Positions 24,952 through 33,735 are shown, counted from the first letter of the stretch. The stretch: 53,371 nucleotides of DNA from SZUA-230 sp964581095 (GCA_964581095.1 CAZONK010000002.1:1-53371), one strand, 5' to 3'. Notes: a model not told the origin generated them from the letters alone. Numbers and translations: made by a program.

Positions 24952-26612
24952 TGGGAGGTATATTTTCTAACCCGTATAAAATTCCATATTAATCCGAATA
25001 GTATAATAAAAACGATAGGCATTACCATATTCACAATCTGCCATTTAAGTCGTTCTGAAGAAATTTTCTGTTTATTTAGTGGCCGTAATACAATTTCTTT
25101 ATTCCTTGACAAAATCAATCCATTATCATCCAATAGGTAAGCGATCGCATTCATCATAAAATCTTCATTGGCGTATGTAAGTCCTGTATATGAGTCAAAA
25201 CCCAGCGGGACCGGCCGGCCGGATTGCGGGTTGTATTCGTTCCTAATTATGTCGCCGTCACCTATTACAATTATTTTGGTAGGTACACTGGTTTCCAATT
25301 TCTCAGATTCATCATCAGGAACAGGCCTGTTTTTAAATGCCGATGTAAATGTGCCTTCCAAGAGGTACCCGACAGGAATATTTGAAACATTAAATACCGA
25401 TGGATCCAATGGTTTTTTCAACTCATCAAGATCAATAATAATGGGGGCGGATATTGCTTTTGAATTGCCGGAAGATAGTAATAGGGGGGTCTTTTTCACT
25501 CCTTTGGTACTTACGGTATCTACAGAGTTCACGAAAGCGAGCTTTACCGCATCGAGATTGCGAACCATGGGGTGAGGGCCGTATGTATTTATCAAAGGAT
25601 AAAATGGCCAGGGTAACAACTGAATCTGAGGCTGGTCACCCATATTTCCAACTACCACGGGAGCCCTGGCGGACAACATATCCATTACAAGGTCTTTGTT
25701 GATTCGCACACCATACCGAAACAGCATGTCGTCCAATTCGAGTTCGTATGGAAACGATATGGATGTACTATCAACATTTGCCATCAACGCATCGATTAAA
25801 AAAATCACCTTCCCACCTCTCATAATGTATTGATCCAGTATAAAGCGTTCCATTGCAACAAAAATCTTAACAGGCTTTGCAATGATCAACAGGTCTATAG
25901 TTTCCAACTCATCCTTTTCCACGTGGACATCTCGTACAATATAGTTTTCCTGAAGGGTAGTCCGGAATCCTATAATATCATTTCCCTCAAGTTCTCCATG
26001 TCCATGCGTAAACCCGATGGTTTCAGGTGACTCTTTCGTTAATGTTTGAATGGTATTGGCCAGCTCGTACTCCACTCCTTCAACTGATTGATTCAACCGA
26101 ATTTCAGAAGGTGCTCTTTTATTACCCTTAAATAACAATACTCCTTTTTCTCTTACTCCATAACTCACTAATGCCCCGGGCAAGATCCTTTTTTGAATTC
26201 GTTGTCCCTTCTCTTCCATGAAAACATCCGTAGGCTGTATTCCCCTTCTCGCGATATCCATTATAAATTCATTTCTTGATGAAGCGCTTCCCGCAATATC
26301 AGGGTTGATAAATTTATAGTGTACTTTATTTTTGGAGTAGATCCTAAATTCTTCCAGTGTTTCTTCAATCGAATTTCTCAACCTGCGCAGCCCCGAGGGT
26401 AATTCTCCTTCAAGATACACTTCCACATAAACTTCCTCATCCAGATTTTCGAGTAAAACTTTAGTCGGTTCAGAGATACTGAATCTATTTTCCTCTGTTA
26501 AATCAAATCGAATAAACTTTTTTGATGAAACTAAATTTATCAATATAATGATGGTAAGGCCAATTGCCAGCTTAAGTACTGATTCCAGCCACTTCGATTC
26601 AAGTATCACCAT
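24948..26612 (-). CDS. gldG: Gliding-motility-associated ABC transporter component GldG
   Basis: 554 residues. Membrane helices at about 13-30 and 525-545 bracket a large periplasmic region with the GldG/ABC-type-uncharacterised-transport domain (FDLTEENRFSISEPT; IGFTHGHGELEG; IIAKPVKIF; KVIFLIDALMANVD; VVGNMGDQPQIQLLPWPFYP). With GldA and GldF it forms an ABC complex first tied to Bacteroidota gliding; its cargo is unknown, and later work in Flavobacterium suggests it is not essential for gliding. It overlaps gldF by 7 bp and DUF4340 by 4 bp. Confidence 0.92.
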   Translation of the reverse strand: MVILESKWLESVLKLAIGLTIIILINLVSSKKFIRFDLTEENRFSISEPTKVLLENLDEEVYVEVYLEGELPSGLRRLRNSIEETLEEFRIYSKNKVHYKFINPDIAGSASSRNEFIMDIARRGIQPTDVFMEEKGQRIQKRILPGALVSYGVREKGVLLFKGNKRAPSEIRLNQSVEGVEYELANTIQTLTKESPETIGFTHGHGELEGNDIIGFRTTLQENYIVRDVHVEKDELETIDLLIIAKPVKIFVAMERFILDQYIMRGGKVIFLIDALMANVDSTSISFPYELELDDMLFRYGVRINKDLVMDMLSARAPVVVGNMGDQPQIQLLPWPFYPLINTYGPHPMVRNLDAVKLAFVNSVDTVSTKGVKKTPLLLSSGNSKAISAPIIIDLDELKKPLDPSVFNVSNIPVGYLLEGTFTSAFKNRPVPDDESEKLETSVPTKIIVIGDGDIIRNEYNPQSGRPVPLGFDSYTGLTYANEDFMMNAIAYLLDDNGLILSRNKEIVLRPLNKQKISSERLKWQIVNMVMPIVFIILFGLIWNFIRVRKYTSH

Positions 26613-27334
26613 TTTCTACTGCTGATTATTAGTTTTGTAAGCATGAGTAGAAAACCGGTGACAGATAAAAAATAGATTATATCCCGGGAATCAATCAGCC
26701 CTTTGCTCAATGTATTATAATGATACACAATACCAAGTTGATCAATAAATAATGCACGCGCATCCCATTCCCACAGGCCGGAAATGGAGTTAAATCCAGT
26801 ATAAAGAAAAAAACTAAGAAACGTGGCTAAAATAAACGAAACAACCTGGTTCTGAGTAAACGAAGAAGCCAGCAAACCAACAGATGCAAAAACGACCCCT
26901 AACAATACAAGTCCTACATAGGATCCGATAATTCCTGAGGTATCGATATTTCCAGGAGGATTGCCAAGATTGTAAATGCTGAAATAATACACGGTTGTTG
27001 GAAGTATGGCGAAAATCACCAACATGACCGCAGCAAAATATTTACCCAGTACAATGTCCCAGTCTGATAACGGTTGTGTTACTAATAATTCAAAGGTTCC
27101 GGATCGTTTTTCTTCAGCAAACATTTTCATAGTTATTGCCGGAATGAGAAACATCATCACATAAGGACCCAAAGTAAATAAAGTGGATAAATCGGCGTAA
27201 CCATAGTCCAGAACATTTGATTCGGGAAATACCCAGATCAGCATACCCACACCTGTCAGAAATACGACAATTACGATATAAGCAATCAGGGAGTTCAGGT
27301 AACCATTAAATTCTTTTATAAATACCTGGATCAT
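26606..27334 (-). CDS. gldF: ABC transporter permease GldF
   Basis: 242 residues with six predicted membrane helices. Family features are the N-terminal FIKEFNGYLNSLIAYIVI and the conserved cytoplasmic loop KMFAEEKRSGTFELLVTQPLSDWDIVLGKY, which contacts the ATPase. It is the membrane channel of the GldAFG complex in the inner membrane. Its start shares one base with the end of gldA and its end overlaps gldG by 7 bp, so the operon is strongly coupled. Confidence 0.93.
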   Translation of the reverse strand: MIQVFIKEFNGYLNSLIAYIVIVVFLTGVGMLIWVFPESNVLDYGYADLSTLFTLGPYVMMFLIPAITMKMFAEEKRSGTFELLVTQPLSDWDIVLGKYFAAVMLVIFAILPTTVYYFSIYNLGNPPGNIDTSGIIGSYVGLVLLGVVFASVGLLASSFTQNQVVSFILATFLSFFLYTGFNSISGLWEWDARALFIDQLGIVYHYNTLSKGLIDSRDIIYFLSVTGFLLMLTKLIISSRKW

Positions 27335-28248
27335 TATTCCTCTACCTCCGTCAATTTCATAAATATATCCTCTAATGATTGTTCAACAGTTGACAATTCA
27401 AGCAGATCAAGTTTCTCCGTGGCGATAACCTTTGTAATCTCCGGACGAATATCAACATTACTGGTGATAGTCCATACATTGTTTTCGTGTCTGTTAACAG
27501 AAATAATTCCTTCTATTTCTTTCAATAGTGATTCATTAAGCTCACCTGTAACCTGCACTTTAATGGTAATTGCAGATCTCATTGATTTCTGTAATTCCTT
27601 AACGGTACTGTTTGCTACAATTTTTCCATTGTTAATAATTACCACGCGATCACAGATTGCCTTCACCTCCTGCATAATATGCGTTGAAAGAATAACTGTT
27701 TTTGTAGCACTTATCTCCCTGATCAACTTGCGAACCTCTGCTATCTGATTTGGATCAAGCCCGGTAGTAGGTTCATCGAGTACCAGCACATCCGGATCAT
27801 GCAATAGTGCCTGGGCCAACCCGACACGCTGCCTGTAACCTTTAGACAATGACCCTATCAGTTTGTTTTGTTCTTTTTCAAGTCCGCATAACGTAATAAT
27901 CTCATTAACCCGATCTGTTAATGTCCTGCCATAAATATTATTTACTTTCCCTATAAACCGCAAGTATTCATGAACGTAATGATCGAGGTATAATGGATTG
28001 TTCTCGGGCAGATAGCCAATTATCTTTTTTACTTTCCTTTCATTTAAAGTCACATCCAGTCCATTGACCAATACCTTCCCTCCCGTAGGCGGAAGATAGC
28101 AAGTGATCATTTTCATTGTTGTAGATTTACCGGCTCCATTAGGGCCAAGAAATCCCAGAATCTCACCCTTTGATACCTCAAATGACACCCTGTCAACAGC
28201 GTTTTGCGATCCGTAAACTTTCGTTAAATTTTCAACAACTATACTCAT
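27334..28248 (-). CDS. gldA: ABC transporter ATP-binding protein GldA
   Basis: 304 residues. Walker A is GPNGAGKST (about 34-42), the Q loop follows, the ABC signature is SLSKGYRQR (about 133-141) and Walker B is VLVLDEPTTGLDP (about 155-167), with the H loop LSTHIMQE. A C-terminal extension of about 85 residues (TVEQSLEDIFMKLT at its end) is usual for GldA and related exporters. First gene of gldA-gldF-gldG-DUF4340. In Flavobacterium johnsoniae gldA lies apart from gldFG, while here all three are contiguous. Confidence 0.92.
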   Translation of the reverse strand: MSIVVENLTKVYGSQNAVDRVSFEVSKGEILGFLGPNGAGKSTTMKMITCYLPPTGGKVLVNGLDVTLNERKVKKIIGYLPENNPLYLDHYVHEYLRFIGKVNNIYGRTLTDRVNEIITLCGLEKEQNKLIGSLSKGYRQRVGLAQALLHDPDVLVLDEPTTGLDPNQIAEVRKLIREISATKTVILSTHIMQEVKAICDRVVIINNGKIVANSTVKELQKSMRSAITIKVQVTGELNESLLKEIEGIISVNRHENNVWTITSNVDIRPEITKVIATEKLDLLELSTVEQSLEDIFMKLTEVEE

Positions 28249-28263
28249 ACTTTAAAAACTGCT

Positions 28264-28271
28264 CAAATCTA
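28264..28271 (-). promoter_or_regulatory. Possible -7 promoter element for gldAFG
   Basis: On the minus strand TAGATTTG fits TAnnTTTG and lies 16 bases before the gldA start. A TTG at 28288-28286 is only 14 bases further upstream, shorter than usual, so the -33 assignment is uncertain. Confidence 0.3.
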
Positions 28272-28433
28272 AAGATGCGTATGTTCAATCTATAATTTTT
28301 TCAATATGTTATTGTTGAAAATGTAAATTAAATCCAACCCTGTAGTTCAATAATCTTTGTAACTATCAGAAGATTACTTTTTATTTTCATTGTAAATTGA
28401 ATTATTTTGAAGTTTGTTTTGGTAAAGCTTCAT

Positions 28434-29543
28434 GTGAAAAACGTCATCAGATTATATATCTTGATCCTTTTACTGCTGTTTTCTGGCAATAATCAAATAT
28501 TTGCTCAGAGGGGCACCTACAACTATGCACTGGGTATTCATGTATTTAAGGGGTTTATTTACAAACATTCGAACAAGATTGGTCACCTTACAAAAAGCAA
28601 TCCAGTGGGTTTCGAAATATATTATAATAAATTAACCAATGGTAACAAATCATGGGAAGCTGTAAATAAATTCCCTGAAGTAGGCTATTCTATAGGATAT
28701 TACAACTATAGAAATGAGGTTTTGGGAAGCACAATTGCTACGCTGGTTCACATTCAATATTACCTGACCCAATCGAGAATTGGCCACAGTTTAAAAATTC
28801 ATCTCGGAACCGGTCTCGGATTTAATACACATCCATATAATGCTGAATCCAACAATAAAAATAATGTACTGGGATCTGTAGTAACATTTACACTTCAACC
28901 CAGATTAATTTATACATATACCACAAATTCACACTGGTATTTTACTGCTTCACCTAACCTGACACATTTTTCCAACGGTTCTCTAAAGCAACCCAACAAG
29001 GGGATTAATATAGTTACGTTTAACCTTGGTGTAGGCAAAATATTGGGTAGCGAAATCAAACCTCTTATAGCGTCGGAAGCGGATGCTTCTTTTGATAGTA
29101 AACTTACAGCTGACTTTGCAATTTTCACAGGTATAAAAAATAACTCTGAGGGTAGGGGTAACTTTCCATTCATCACCTTCCAGGCTTCTGCAAACAAAAG
29201 ATTTGGATTCCGTGGTGGCGTAAATACCGGGGTTGACCTGTTTTATAGTTTTGCCCTAAAAGAACAAATCAAGGAAGATCAACAGTTTACTGACGGAGAA
29301 TATCCCGATTTCAAGCGGGTTGGATGGTATGCCGGCTATGAATGGTACATCTCAAGAGTTTCTTTGATAGCAAATTTTGGTTACTATATTTATCGGCCCT
29401 ATAAGGAGATCTCTCCAATATATCAGCGGGTGGGAATAAAATTTTACAATAAAAAGGAAAATATTTTCCTTGTCGCAAATCTGAAAACACACGGAGGTAC
29501 AGCAGAAATGGCAGAATTTGGAATTGGATTTAGAATAAAGTGA
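28434..29543 (+). CDS. PagL-like lipid A deacylase / acyloxyacyl hydrolase family outer membrane protein
   Basis: About 369 residues from GTG 28434, which is followed by a good signal peptide (MKNVIRLYILILLLLFSG...FAQ); TTG at 28407 would add nine residues. The mature protein is rich in alternating aromatic strands, as in an outer membrane beta barrel, and ends in GIGFRIK. The catalytic region is LTHFSNGS, with the His-Ser pair of PagL, in the first half. PagL-type enzymes remove the 3-O-acyl chain of lipid A. The C-terminal part beyond a PagL barrel (about 180 residues) is longer than in the enterobacterial enzyme. It overlaps the next gene by 4 bases. Confidence 0.8.
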   Translation: MKNVIRLYILILLLLFSGNNQIFAQRGTYNYALGIHVFKGFIYKHSNKIGHLTKSNPVGFEIYYNKLTNGNKSWEAVNKFPEVGYSIGYYNYRNEVLGSTIATLVHIQYYLTQSRIGHSLKIHLGTGLGFNTHPYNAESNNKNNVLGSVVTFTLQPRLIYTYTTNSHWYFTASPNLTHFSNGSLKQPNKGINIVTFNLGVGKILGSEIKPLIASEADASFDSKLTADFAIFTGIKNNSEGRGNFPFITFQASANKRFGFRGGVNTGVDLFYSFALKEQIKEDQQFTDGEYPDFKRVGWYAGYEWYISRVSLIANFGYYIYRPYKEISPIYQRVGIKFYNKKENIFLVANLKTHGGTAEMAEFGIGFRIK

Positions 29544-30268
29544 AAATCCAGGCAATTATATTGACAATAAGTATTTTATTACTTTCATGTGACAGTGAAA
29601 CGGCATTTGATTGCATCAAAAAAACAGGTACAATAGAGACTCAAATAATAGATGTCGGCTCTTTCAACAAAATTGTACTTGAGGATAATATCGACCTTGT
29701 GATTTCAACCGGGGACACTTCCTTAATTATTGTTTCAGGTAAAAACCTTTTGCCTAAAATTAATTTCGAAACATCAGATAATATTCTTACGATAACCAAC
29801 ACCAACAAATGTAACTGGACAAGGCAGTACACAGCAGCTACCGTACACCTCAGTCACCCCGACCTTAAAGAAATACTATTACTGGGATATGGAAACCTCT
29901 CATCAGAAGATACACTTATTATAAGCAGTCTGCGAATAATTACACTGGATAGTCCTTCAGATGTTGATTTAACATTGTCAGGTTTCAAACTATCCATTTC
30001 CTCAAATAATATTTCGAACTTTCATTTGAGGGGTGAGGTTTCCAACTTAAGTGCGGGTTTTTATTTCGGAGATGGAATATTAAATGCCAGCGAACTCAAA
30101 ACTGAAAATGCGTTTGTCACTCACAGTGGTACAAATACAATGAGGATAATGACCATTGGACTTTTGGAAGGATCTGTAAATAATATTGGCAACCTCGAGA
30201 TATTTACAGCTCCCTCAGAAATAAAAATGGAGGTAAATGGGAAAGGACAAATAATTAAAAAATACTAA
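29540..30268 (+). CDS. GIN-domain (DUF2807) lipoprotein
   Basis: 242 residues. A lipoprotein signal peptide ends at Cys17 (LLLSC). The remainder matches the head GIN/DUF2807 fold: VGSFNKIVLEDNIDLVISTGD followed by repeated short beta-strand turns (LSLSGFKLSIS, GSVNNIGNLE), expected to form a right-handed beta-helix-like structure in the periplasm or on the cell surface. Function unknown; putative adhesin. The GTG start at 29540 overlaps the TGA of the deacylase gene, so translation is probably coupled. The gene ends 1 base before the convergent nucleoside phosphorylase. Confidence 0.85.
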   Translation: MKIQAIILTISILLLSCDSETAFDCIKKTGTIETQIIDVGSFNKIVLEDNIDLVISTGDTSLIIVSGKNLLPKINFETSDNILTITNTNKCNWTRQYTAATVHLSHPDLKEILLLGYGNLSSEDTLIISSLRIITLDSPSDVDLTLSGFKLSISSNNISNFHLRGEVSNLSAGFYFGDGILNASELKTENAFVTHSGTNTMRIMTIGLLEGSVNNIGNLEIFTAPSEIKMEVNGKGQIIKKY

Positions 30269-30269
30269 A

Positions 30270-31085
30270 TCAGGGCATTTGATCCAGGAGGCCTTTAATA
30301 ATCGTTGTCATACCCGGTTCTGCTTTATTAGCTGCAGCAATAATTTTATCTACCGACACTTTTTCGATTTTACCAGGAACACATAGGTCAGTAATAACAG
30401 ATAGTGCAAAGCAAGGAATTCCCATATGGTTCGCAACAATATTCTCGGGTATTGTTGACATACCAACGGCATCAGCACCTATTGTCCTTATGTATTTATA
30501 CTCTGCACGGGTTTCCAGGTTAGGTCCCGAAACGGCGGCATATACTCCCTGATGTGCCGGAATATTTTCTTTTTTGGACAAAGCCATGGCCATATCAATC
30601 ATTTCGAAATTGTATGGTTCACTTAAGTCAACAAACCGTGGCCCCAACTCATTGATATTTTCACCACGAAGTGGATTATCAGGAAATAAATCTATGTGAT
30701 CGTTGATTATCATTAAATCACTGATTTCGTAATCGGGGTTCAATCCACCCGCTGCATTTGAGATAAACAACCTCTTAATACCAAGTATTGCCATTACGCG
30801 AACGGGAAATGTTACTTCTTTCAATGAGTACCCTTCGTAATAATGAAACCTTCCCTGCATTACTACAACGGATTTCCCCATCAGGCTGCCAAATATCAAA
30901 CGTCCGTGATGGCTCTCAACTGTAGAAACAGGAAAATGAGGTATGTCGTCATAAGGAACAACCTTTTCAATTAATATATCATCTACCAGAGCGCCCAATC
31001 CCGTGCCAAGAATTATACCATTTGCCGGTTTGCCGCCGAATTGCTCACGAAGAAACTGTACGGATTCATTTATTTTCTCTAACAT
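30270..31085 (-). CDS. Purine nucleoside phosphorylase (trimeric type)
   Basis: 271 residues. It cleaves purine nucleosides with phosphate for salvage. Motifs are ILGTGLGAL with the phosphate-binding loop, VESHHGRLIFG, MQGRFHYYEGYS, SNAAGGLNP, INDHIDLF, SGPNLETRAEYK and GADAVGMSTIPE, all typical of the mammalian-like trimeric PNP acting on inosine and guanosine. No signal peptide. Monocistronic as far as visible; its end is 1 base from the convergent GIN gene, and it follows the YceI gene and its terminator. Confidence 0.94.
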   Translation of the reverse strand: MLEKINESVQFLREQFGGKPANGIILGTGLGALVDDILIEKVVPYDDIPHFPVSTVESHHGRLIFGSLMGKSVVVMQGRFHYYEGYSLKEVTFPVRVMAILGIKRLFISNAAGGLNPDYEISDLMIINDHIDLFPDNPLRGENINELGPRFVDLSEPYNFEMIDMAMALSKKENIPAHQGVYAAVSGPNLETRAEYKYIRTIGADAVGMSTIPENIVANHMGIPCFALSVITDLCVPGKIEKVSVDKIIAAANKAEPGMTTIIKGLLDQMP

Positions 31086-31101
31086 ACCATCAATATTGAA
31101 T

Positions 31102-31131
31102 AAAAAAAGCCACCTTCAAAAAGATAGCTTT
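31102..31131 (-). terminator. Intrinsic terminator after the minus-strand YceI gene
   Basis: Read on the minus strand, AAAGCTATC (31131-31123) pairs with GGTGGCTTT (31114-31106) through nine pairs including three G-U pairs, with an 8-base loop, followed by a T-run. It lies 21 bases after the YceI stop codon and before the nucleoside phosphorylase. Confidence 0.7.
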
Positions 31132-31151
31132 CAAATATAAGTGTGATGCCC

Positions 31152-31772
31152 CTATTTTTTTCGGGATGCCTCTATCAATATTTTTATTTTTACTTCATCG
31201 CCAACTACATTCGTCCGCATCCAATCACCCGTACCAACTTTGTACACTGTCCTGTTTATAGTAAACTCACTTTTCAAACTCATTAGTTCACTTCCTTTTT
31301 TAAAAGGATGATCCATTATGCCTAATACCATGAAAGGAATTTCAATTTCATTTGTAACCCCCTTTATGGTAAGGCTTCCTTTTACAAGAAATTCACTTTC
31401 ACCATTTTTTGTAATTGAAGAGGAATGAAACATCATCACAGGATATTTTGCAGCCTCAAAAAAATTCTTTGATTTCACATCGTTATCCCTTTTCTCATTC
31501 GAAGTATCGACGCTTCCAACCTTAATTTCAGCACTTATATGTCCATTCTCAGGTTGATAAAGATCAAAGTTTAATTCAATTACAAAATCATTGAATCGTC
31601 CTTCCACCGGGGTGAAAAAATGGTTGATTTCGAAACTTACGGAAGAATGGGCTCTATCTACGGTCCAGGACTTGTCCTTCATTGAATTGGATATTCCAAA
31701 GGAAAGCAATCCAACACTGATCAATCCAGTGGAGAATAAGTAAATGCCCTTTCCCTTTATTGATTTCATCAT
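31152..31772 (-). CDS. YceI family protein, secreted
   Basis: About 206 residues from ATG 31772 (ATG 31769 is equally possible; an upstream GTG-like reading to 31835 adds an unlikely 21 residues). An N-terminal hydrophobic segment looks like a signal peptide or anchor. The YceI lipocalin-like barrel follows: WTVDRAHSSVSFEINHFFTPVEGRF, VGSVDTSNEKRDNDVKSKNFF, YPVMMFHSS, VKGSLTIKGVTNE and FTINRTVYKVG. YceI proteins bind long isoprenoid or amphiphilic molecules in the periplasm. It is divergent from a second, shorter YceI gene 156 bases away. Confidence 0.9.
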   Translation of the reverse strand: MMKSIKGKGIYLFSTGLISVGLLSFGISNSMKDKSWTVDRAHSSVSFEINHFFTPVEGRFNDFVIELNFDLYQPENGHISAEIKVGSVDTSNEKRDNDVKSKNFFEAAKYPVMMFHSSSITKNGESEFLVKGSLTIKGVTNEIEIPFMVLGIMDHPFKKGSELMSLKSEFTINRTVYKVGTGDWMRTNVVGDEVKIKILIEASRKK

Positions 31773-31891
31773 TTTACAATTTTTAAATACTTCTGAAATA
31801 CTAATTTTTTGACACTCATACAAACCACACACCATTTAAATAAGTTCCTCGCATTTCACATGTTGGAACGAATTCTTTAAAAAAATAGATA

Positions 31892-31899
31892 TACTTTTG
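31892..31899 (+). promoter_or_regulatory. Probable -7 promoter element for the plus-strand YceI gene
   Basis: TACTTTTG matches TAnnTTTG and lies 29 bases before the ATG at 31929. A TTG at 31863-31865 is too distant to be an ideal -33 element. Confidence 0.4.
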
Positions 31900-31928
31900 A
31901 TATTCACATTAATATAAAAGGATACACA

Positions 31929-32525
31929 ATGAAGAAAATTACACTAATTATAACTGTTGGAATAATTACTCTGACAGCATTTAACTCTGTGGTTAATGAT
32001 ACGTACAAAGTATCAACAAAAGACAGCAAACTTACCTGGACAGGAAAACGTGTAAATTATGGTCACACGGGATCTGTTGATTTAAAGAGTGGGGAACTGG
32101 TTTTTAATAACGAAGTACTCGTTGGTGGAAATTTTGTTATTGATATGAAAAGCATCAGGGACCTTGATCTGGATGACGAAAAAAAAGCTGGAAGATTAGT
32201 AGGTCATTTAAAATCGGAAGATTTCTTTGATGTTAATACTTATCCCGAAACACGTTTTACAATTAAATCAGTACAAAGGGAAAAATCCAAAAACGGGAAT
32301 TACATGGTTACAGGGGACCTTACCATTAGAGGTAAAATAAACTCCGAATCATTTCCAGTACTTATCTCAACAGAAAACAATAAATTGACGGCAAAAGGAA
32401 TTGTTATTTTTGACCGTACTAAATATGATGTACGCTATGGATCTGGCTCATTTTTTGATGACTTGGGAGATAAAATGATACACAACGATATTCAAATAGA
32501 AGTTGATCTTGTTGCTTTTAAGTAA
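31929..32525 (+). CDS. YceI family protein, periplasmic
   Basis: 198 residues. A signal peptide (about 1-20, MKKITLIITVGIITLTAFNS) precedes a YceI barrel: TKDSKLTWTGKRVNYGHTGSV, the charged DLDLDDEKKAGRLVGHLKSEDFF, YPETRFTIKSV, VTGDLTIRGK and IVIFDRTKYDVRYGSGSFFDDLGD. The last motif is the version common in Bacteroidota. It is about the same length as the divergent YceI gene but belongs to a different subtype (the GHLKSEDFF form instead of NFFE). Likely a periplasmic lipid or isoprenoid carrier; ligand unknown. The next gene begins 39 bases later, with its own promoter candidate. Confidence 0.92.
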   Translation: MKKITLIITVGIITLTAFNSVVNDTYKVSTKDSKLTWTGKRVNYGHTGSVDLKSGELVFNNEVLVGGNFVIDMKSIRDLDLDDEKKAGRLVGHLKSEDFFDVNTYPETRFTIKSVQREKSKNGNYMVTGDLTIRGKINSESFPVLISTENNKLTAKGIVIFDRTKYDVRYGSGSFFDDLGDKMIHNDIQIEVDLVAFK

Positions 32526-32542
32526 TCCTTGCCGTAGTGTTC

Positions 32543-32550
32543 TAACTTTG
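32543..32550 (+). promoter_or_regulatory. Possible -7 promoter element for the FMN reductase gene
   Basis: TAACTTTG matches TAnnTTTG and stands 14 bases before the ATG at 32565. The -33 region (TTTTA near 32516-32520) is T-rich but not exact. Confidence 0.4.
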
Positions 32551-32564
32551 CATAAAAACATCCA

Positions 32565-33095
32565 ATGATAACAATTGTAAGTGGAACCAATAGAAATGAT
32601 GCCGTATCACAAAGATTAAGCAGGATTTACCAAAAGTTACTTGACGCTCAAAATGTTGAGAATGAAATAATTGATCTTAGTGATCTACCAACAGATTTTG
32701 CATTCTCAGCATTGTACGATAAATCTGGTAAAAATAAAGTTTTTAATGTTTTTCGAAATAAAATGAGAAACAGCGACAAATTTGTCTTTATTGTTGCCGA
32801 ATATAATGGGTCATTCCCGGGTGTTTTGAAAATGTTTATTGATGGACTGGAGTTTCCGAAAACTTTTGAAGGCAAAAAATGTGCATTGGTTGGTCTTTCA
32901 AGTGGGGTGCAAGGTGGGGGTTTAGCACTAAGCCATCTAACAGATATATTCAATTATTGTGGGATGTATGTACTCCCCTTGAAACCAAAACTTGCCCAGA
33001 TAGAGAAAAATATGGACAAGGATAAGCGGGAAATTACAAATGACCTTTATAATGAACTACTGGAAACCCAGGCCCGGGATATTGTAAATTTCTAA
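32565..33095 (+). CDS. NAD(P)H-dependent FMN reductase (flavodoxin-like fold)
   Basis: 176 residues. It has the flavodoxin-like fold with an FMN-phosphate loop at the N-terminus (VSGTNRNDAVSQRL), AEYNGSFPGVLKMFIDG around the isoalloxazine ring and ALVGLSSGVQGG near 105-116. Enzymes of this type reduce flavin, azo compounds, quinones or chromate with NAD(P)H. It is cytoplasmic. The stop codon is followed after a single base by the ATG of a degenerate PepSY-type membrane protein gene, so the two probably once formed an operon that coupled reductase and membrane component. Confidence 0.9.
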   Translation: MITIVSGTNRNDAVSQRLSRIYQKLLDAQNVENEIIDLSDLPTDFAFSALYDKSGKNKVFNVFRNKMRNSDKFVFIVAEYNGSFPGVLKMFIDGLEFPKTFEGKKCALVGLSSGVQGGGLALSHLTDIFNYCGMYVLPLKPKLAQIEKNMDKDKREITNDLYNELLETQARDIVNF

Positions 33096-33096
33096 A

Positions 33097-33663
33097 ATGA
33101 CCAGTTATTCAGATGAGCAACAAAACCAGTTGCACAAACATCAAAAAGAGTTCGTAGTTACAGAAAAATTCATCATTCCATTGGTATAATTATTACAGCA
33201 TTCCTGGTAATAAGTTCTTTTACAGGTATTCTCCTATCCTGGAAAAAAGATATTGATTTAAATTCAACCAACCACCCGGGATACATGTAAAAGTTCCGTA
33301 TCTGACTGGTTATTGAATACAAAATTACTGGAGATAGCAAATGATTCGATCAGAATTACAAATCCTTCAATTTACAAATCCGGAATTGATCGGATGGATT
33401 TCAGACCCGAAAAAGGAATTGTTAAGATTATATATAAAAGGGGATATTGGGAAGTTCAGATCAATTGTGTAACAGGAGGAATACTTTAGGTTAAACGAAG
33501 ATATTCTGATTTAATTGAAGGAATTCATGATGGTTCTATTATCAATGAAGGAATAAAACTCATTGCAATGAATGGATTGTGTTTAACCATTTTCATCATG
33601 TTGCTCTCAGGTGTTTGGCTACTATATGGCCCAAAACGAATCAGGAAAATTAAAAGTAAATAA
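33097..33663 (+). pseudogene. PepSY-associated membrane protein gene, inactivated
   Basis: A clear membrane-protein gene broken in several places. From ATG 33097 the frame gives MTSYSDEQQNQLHKHQ, then near 33153 the sense continues in another frame as RSYRKIHHSIGIIITAFLVI...SWKKDID (first membrane helix, typical of PepSY-associated TM proteins). That frame stops at 33288. The original frame resumes at 33292 with SSVSDWL, ...IDRMDFRPEKGIVKIIYK, WEVQI, is cut by TAG at 33487-33489 (where Gln is expected), and continues with VKRRYSDLIEGIHDGS and a second helix (FIMLLSGVWLLYGPK) to TAA at 33661. Two frameshifts and one nonsense codon make it non-functional unless they are sequencing errors. Confidence 0.8.
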
Positions 33664-33666
33664 GAA

Positions 33667-33696
33667 AGCCGCCAGGACTCGTATGTCCCGACGGCT
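33667..33696 (-). terminator. Hairpin terminator candidate at the end of the dcw operon
   Basis: AGCCGCCAGGAC (33667-33678) and GTCCCGACGGCT (33685-33696) form a 12-pair stem with two mismatches and a 6-base loop. Read on the minus strand it is followed by TTTCTTATTT. It lies 40 bases after the ftsZ stop and also just after the PepSY pseudogene, so it may act in both directions. Confidence 0.55.
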
Positions 33697-33735
33697 ACAC
33701 TCAGGGGTATTGAAAAACTCTATGTCAAAAACTCA

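Noticed and set aside
24587..25702. Open frames on the plus strand opposite the DUF4340 and gldG genes
   Set aside because: Antisense to well-supported genes and without any motif.
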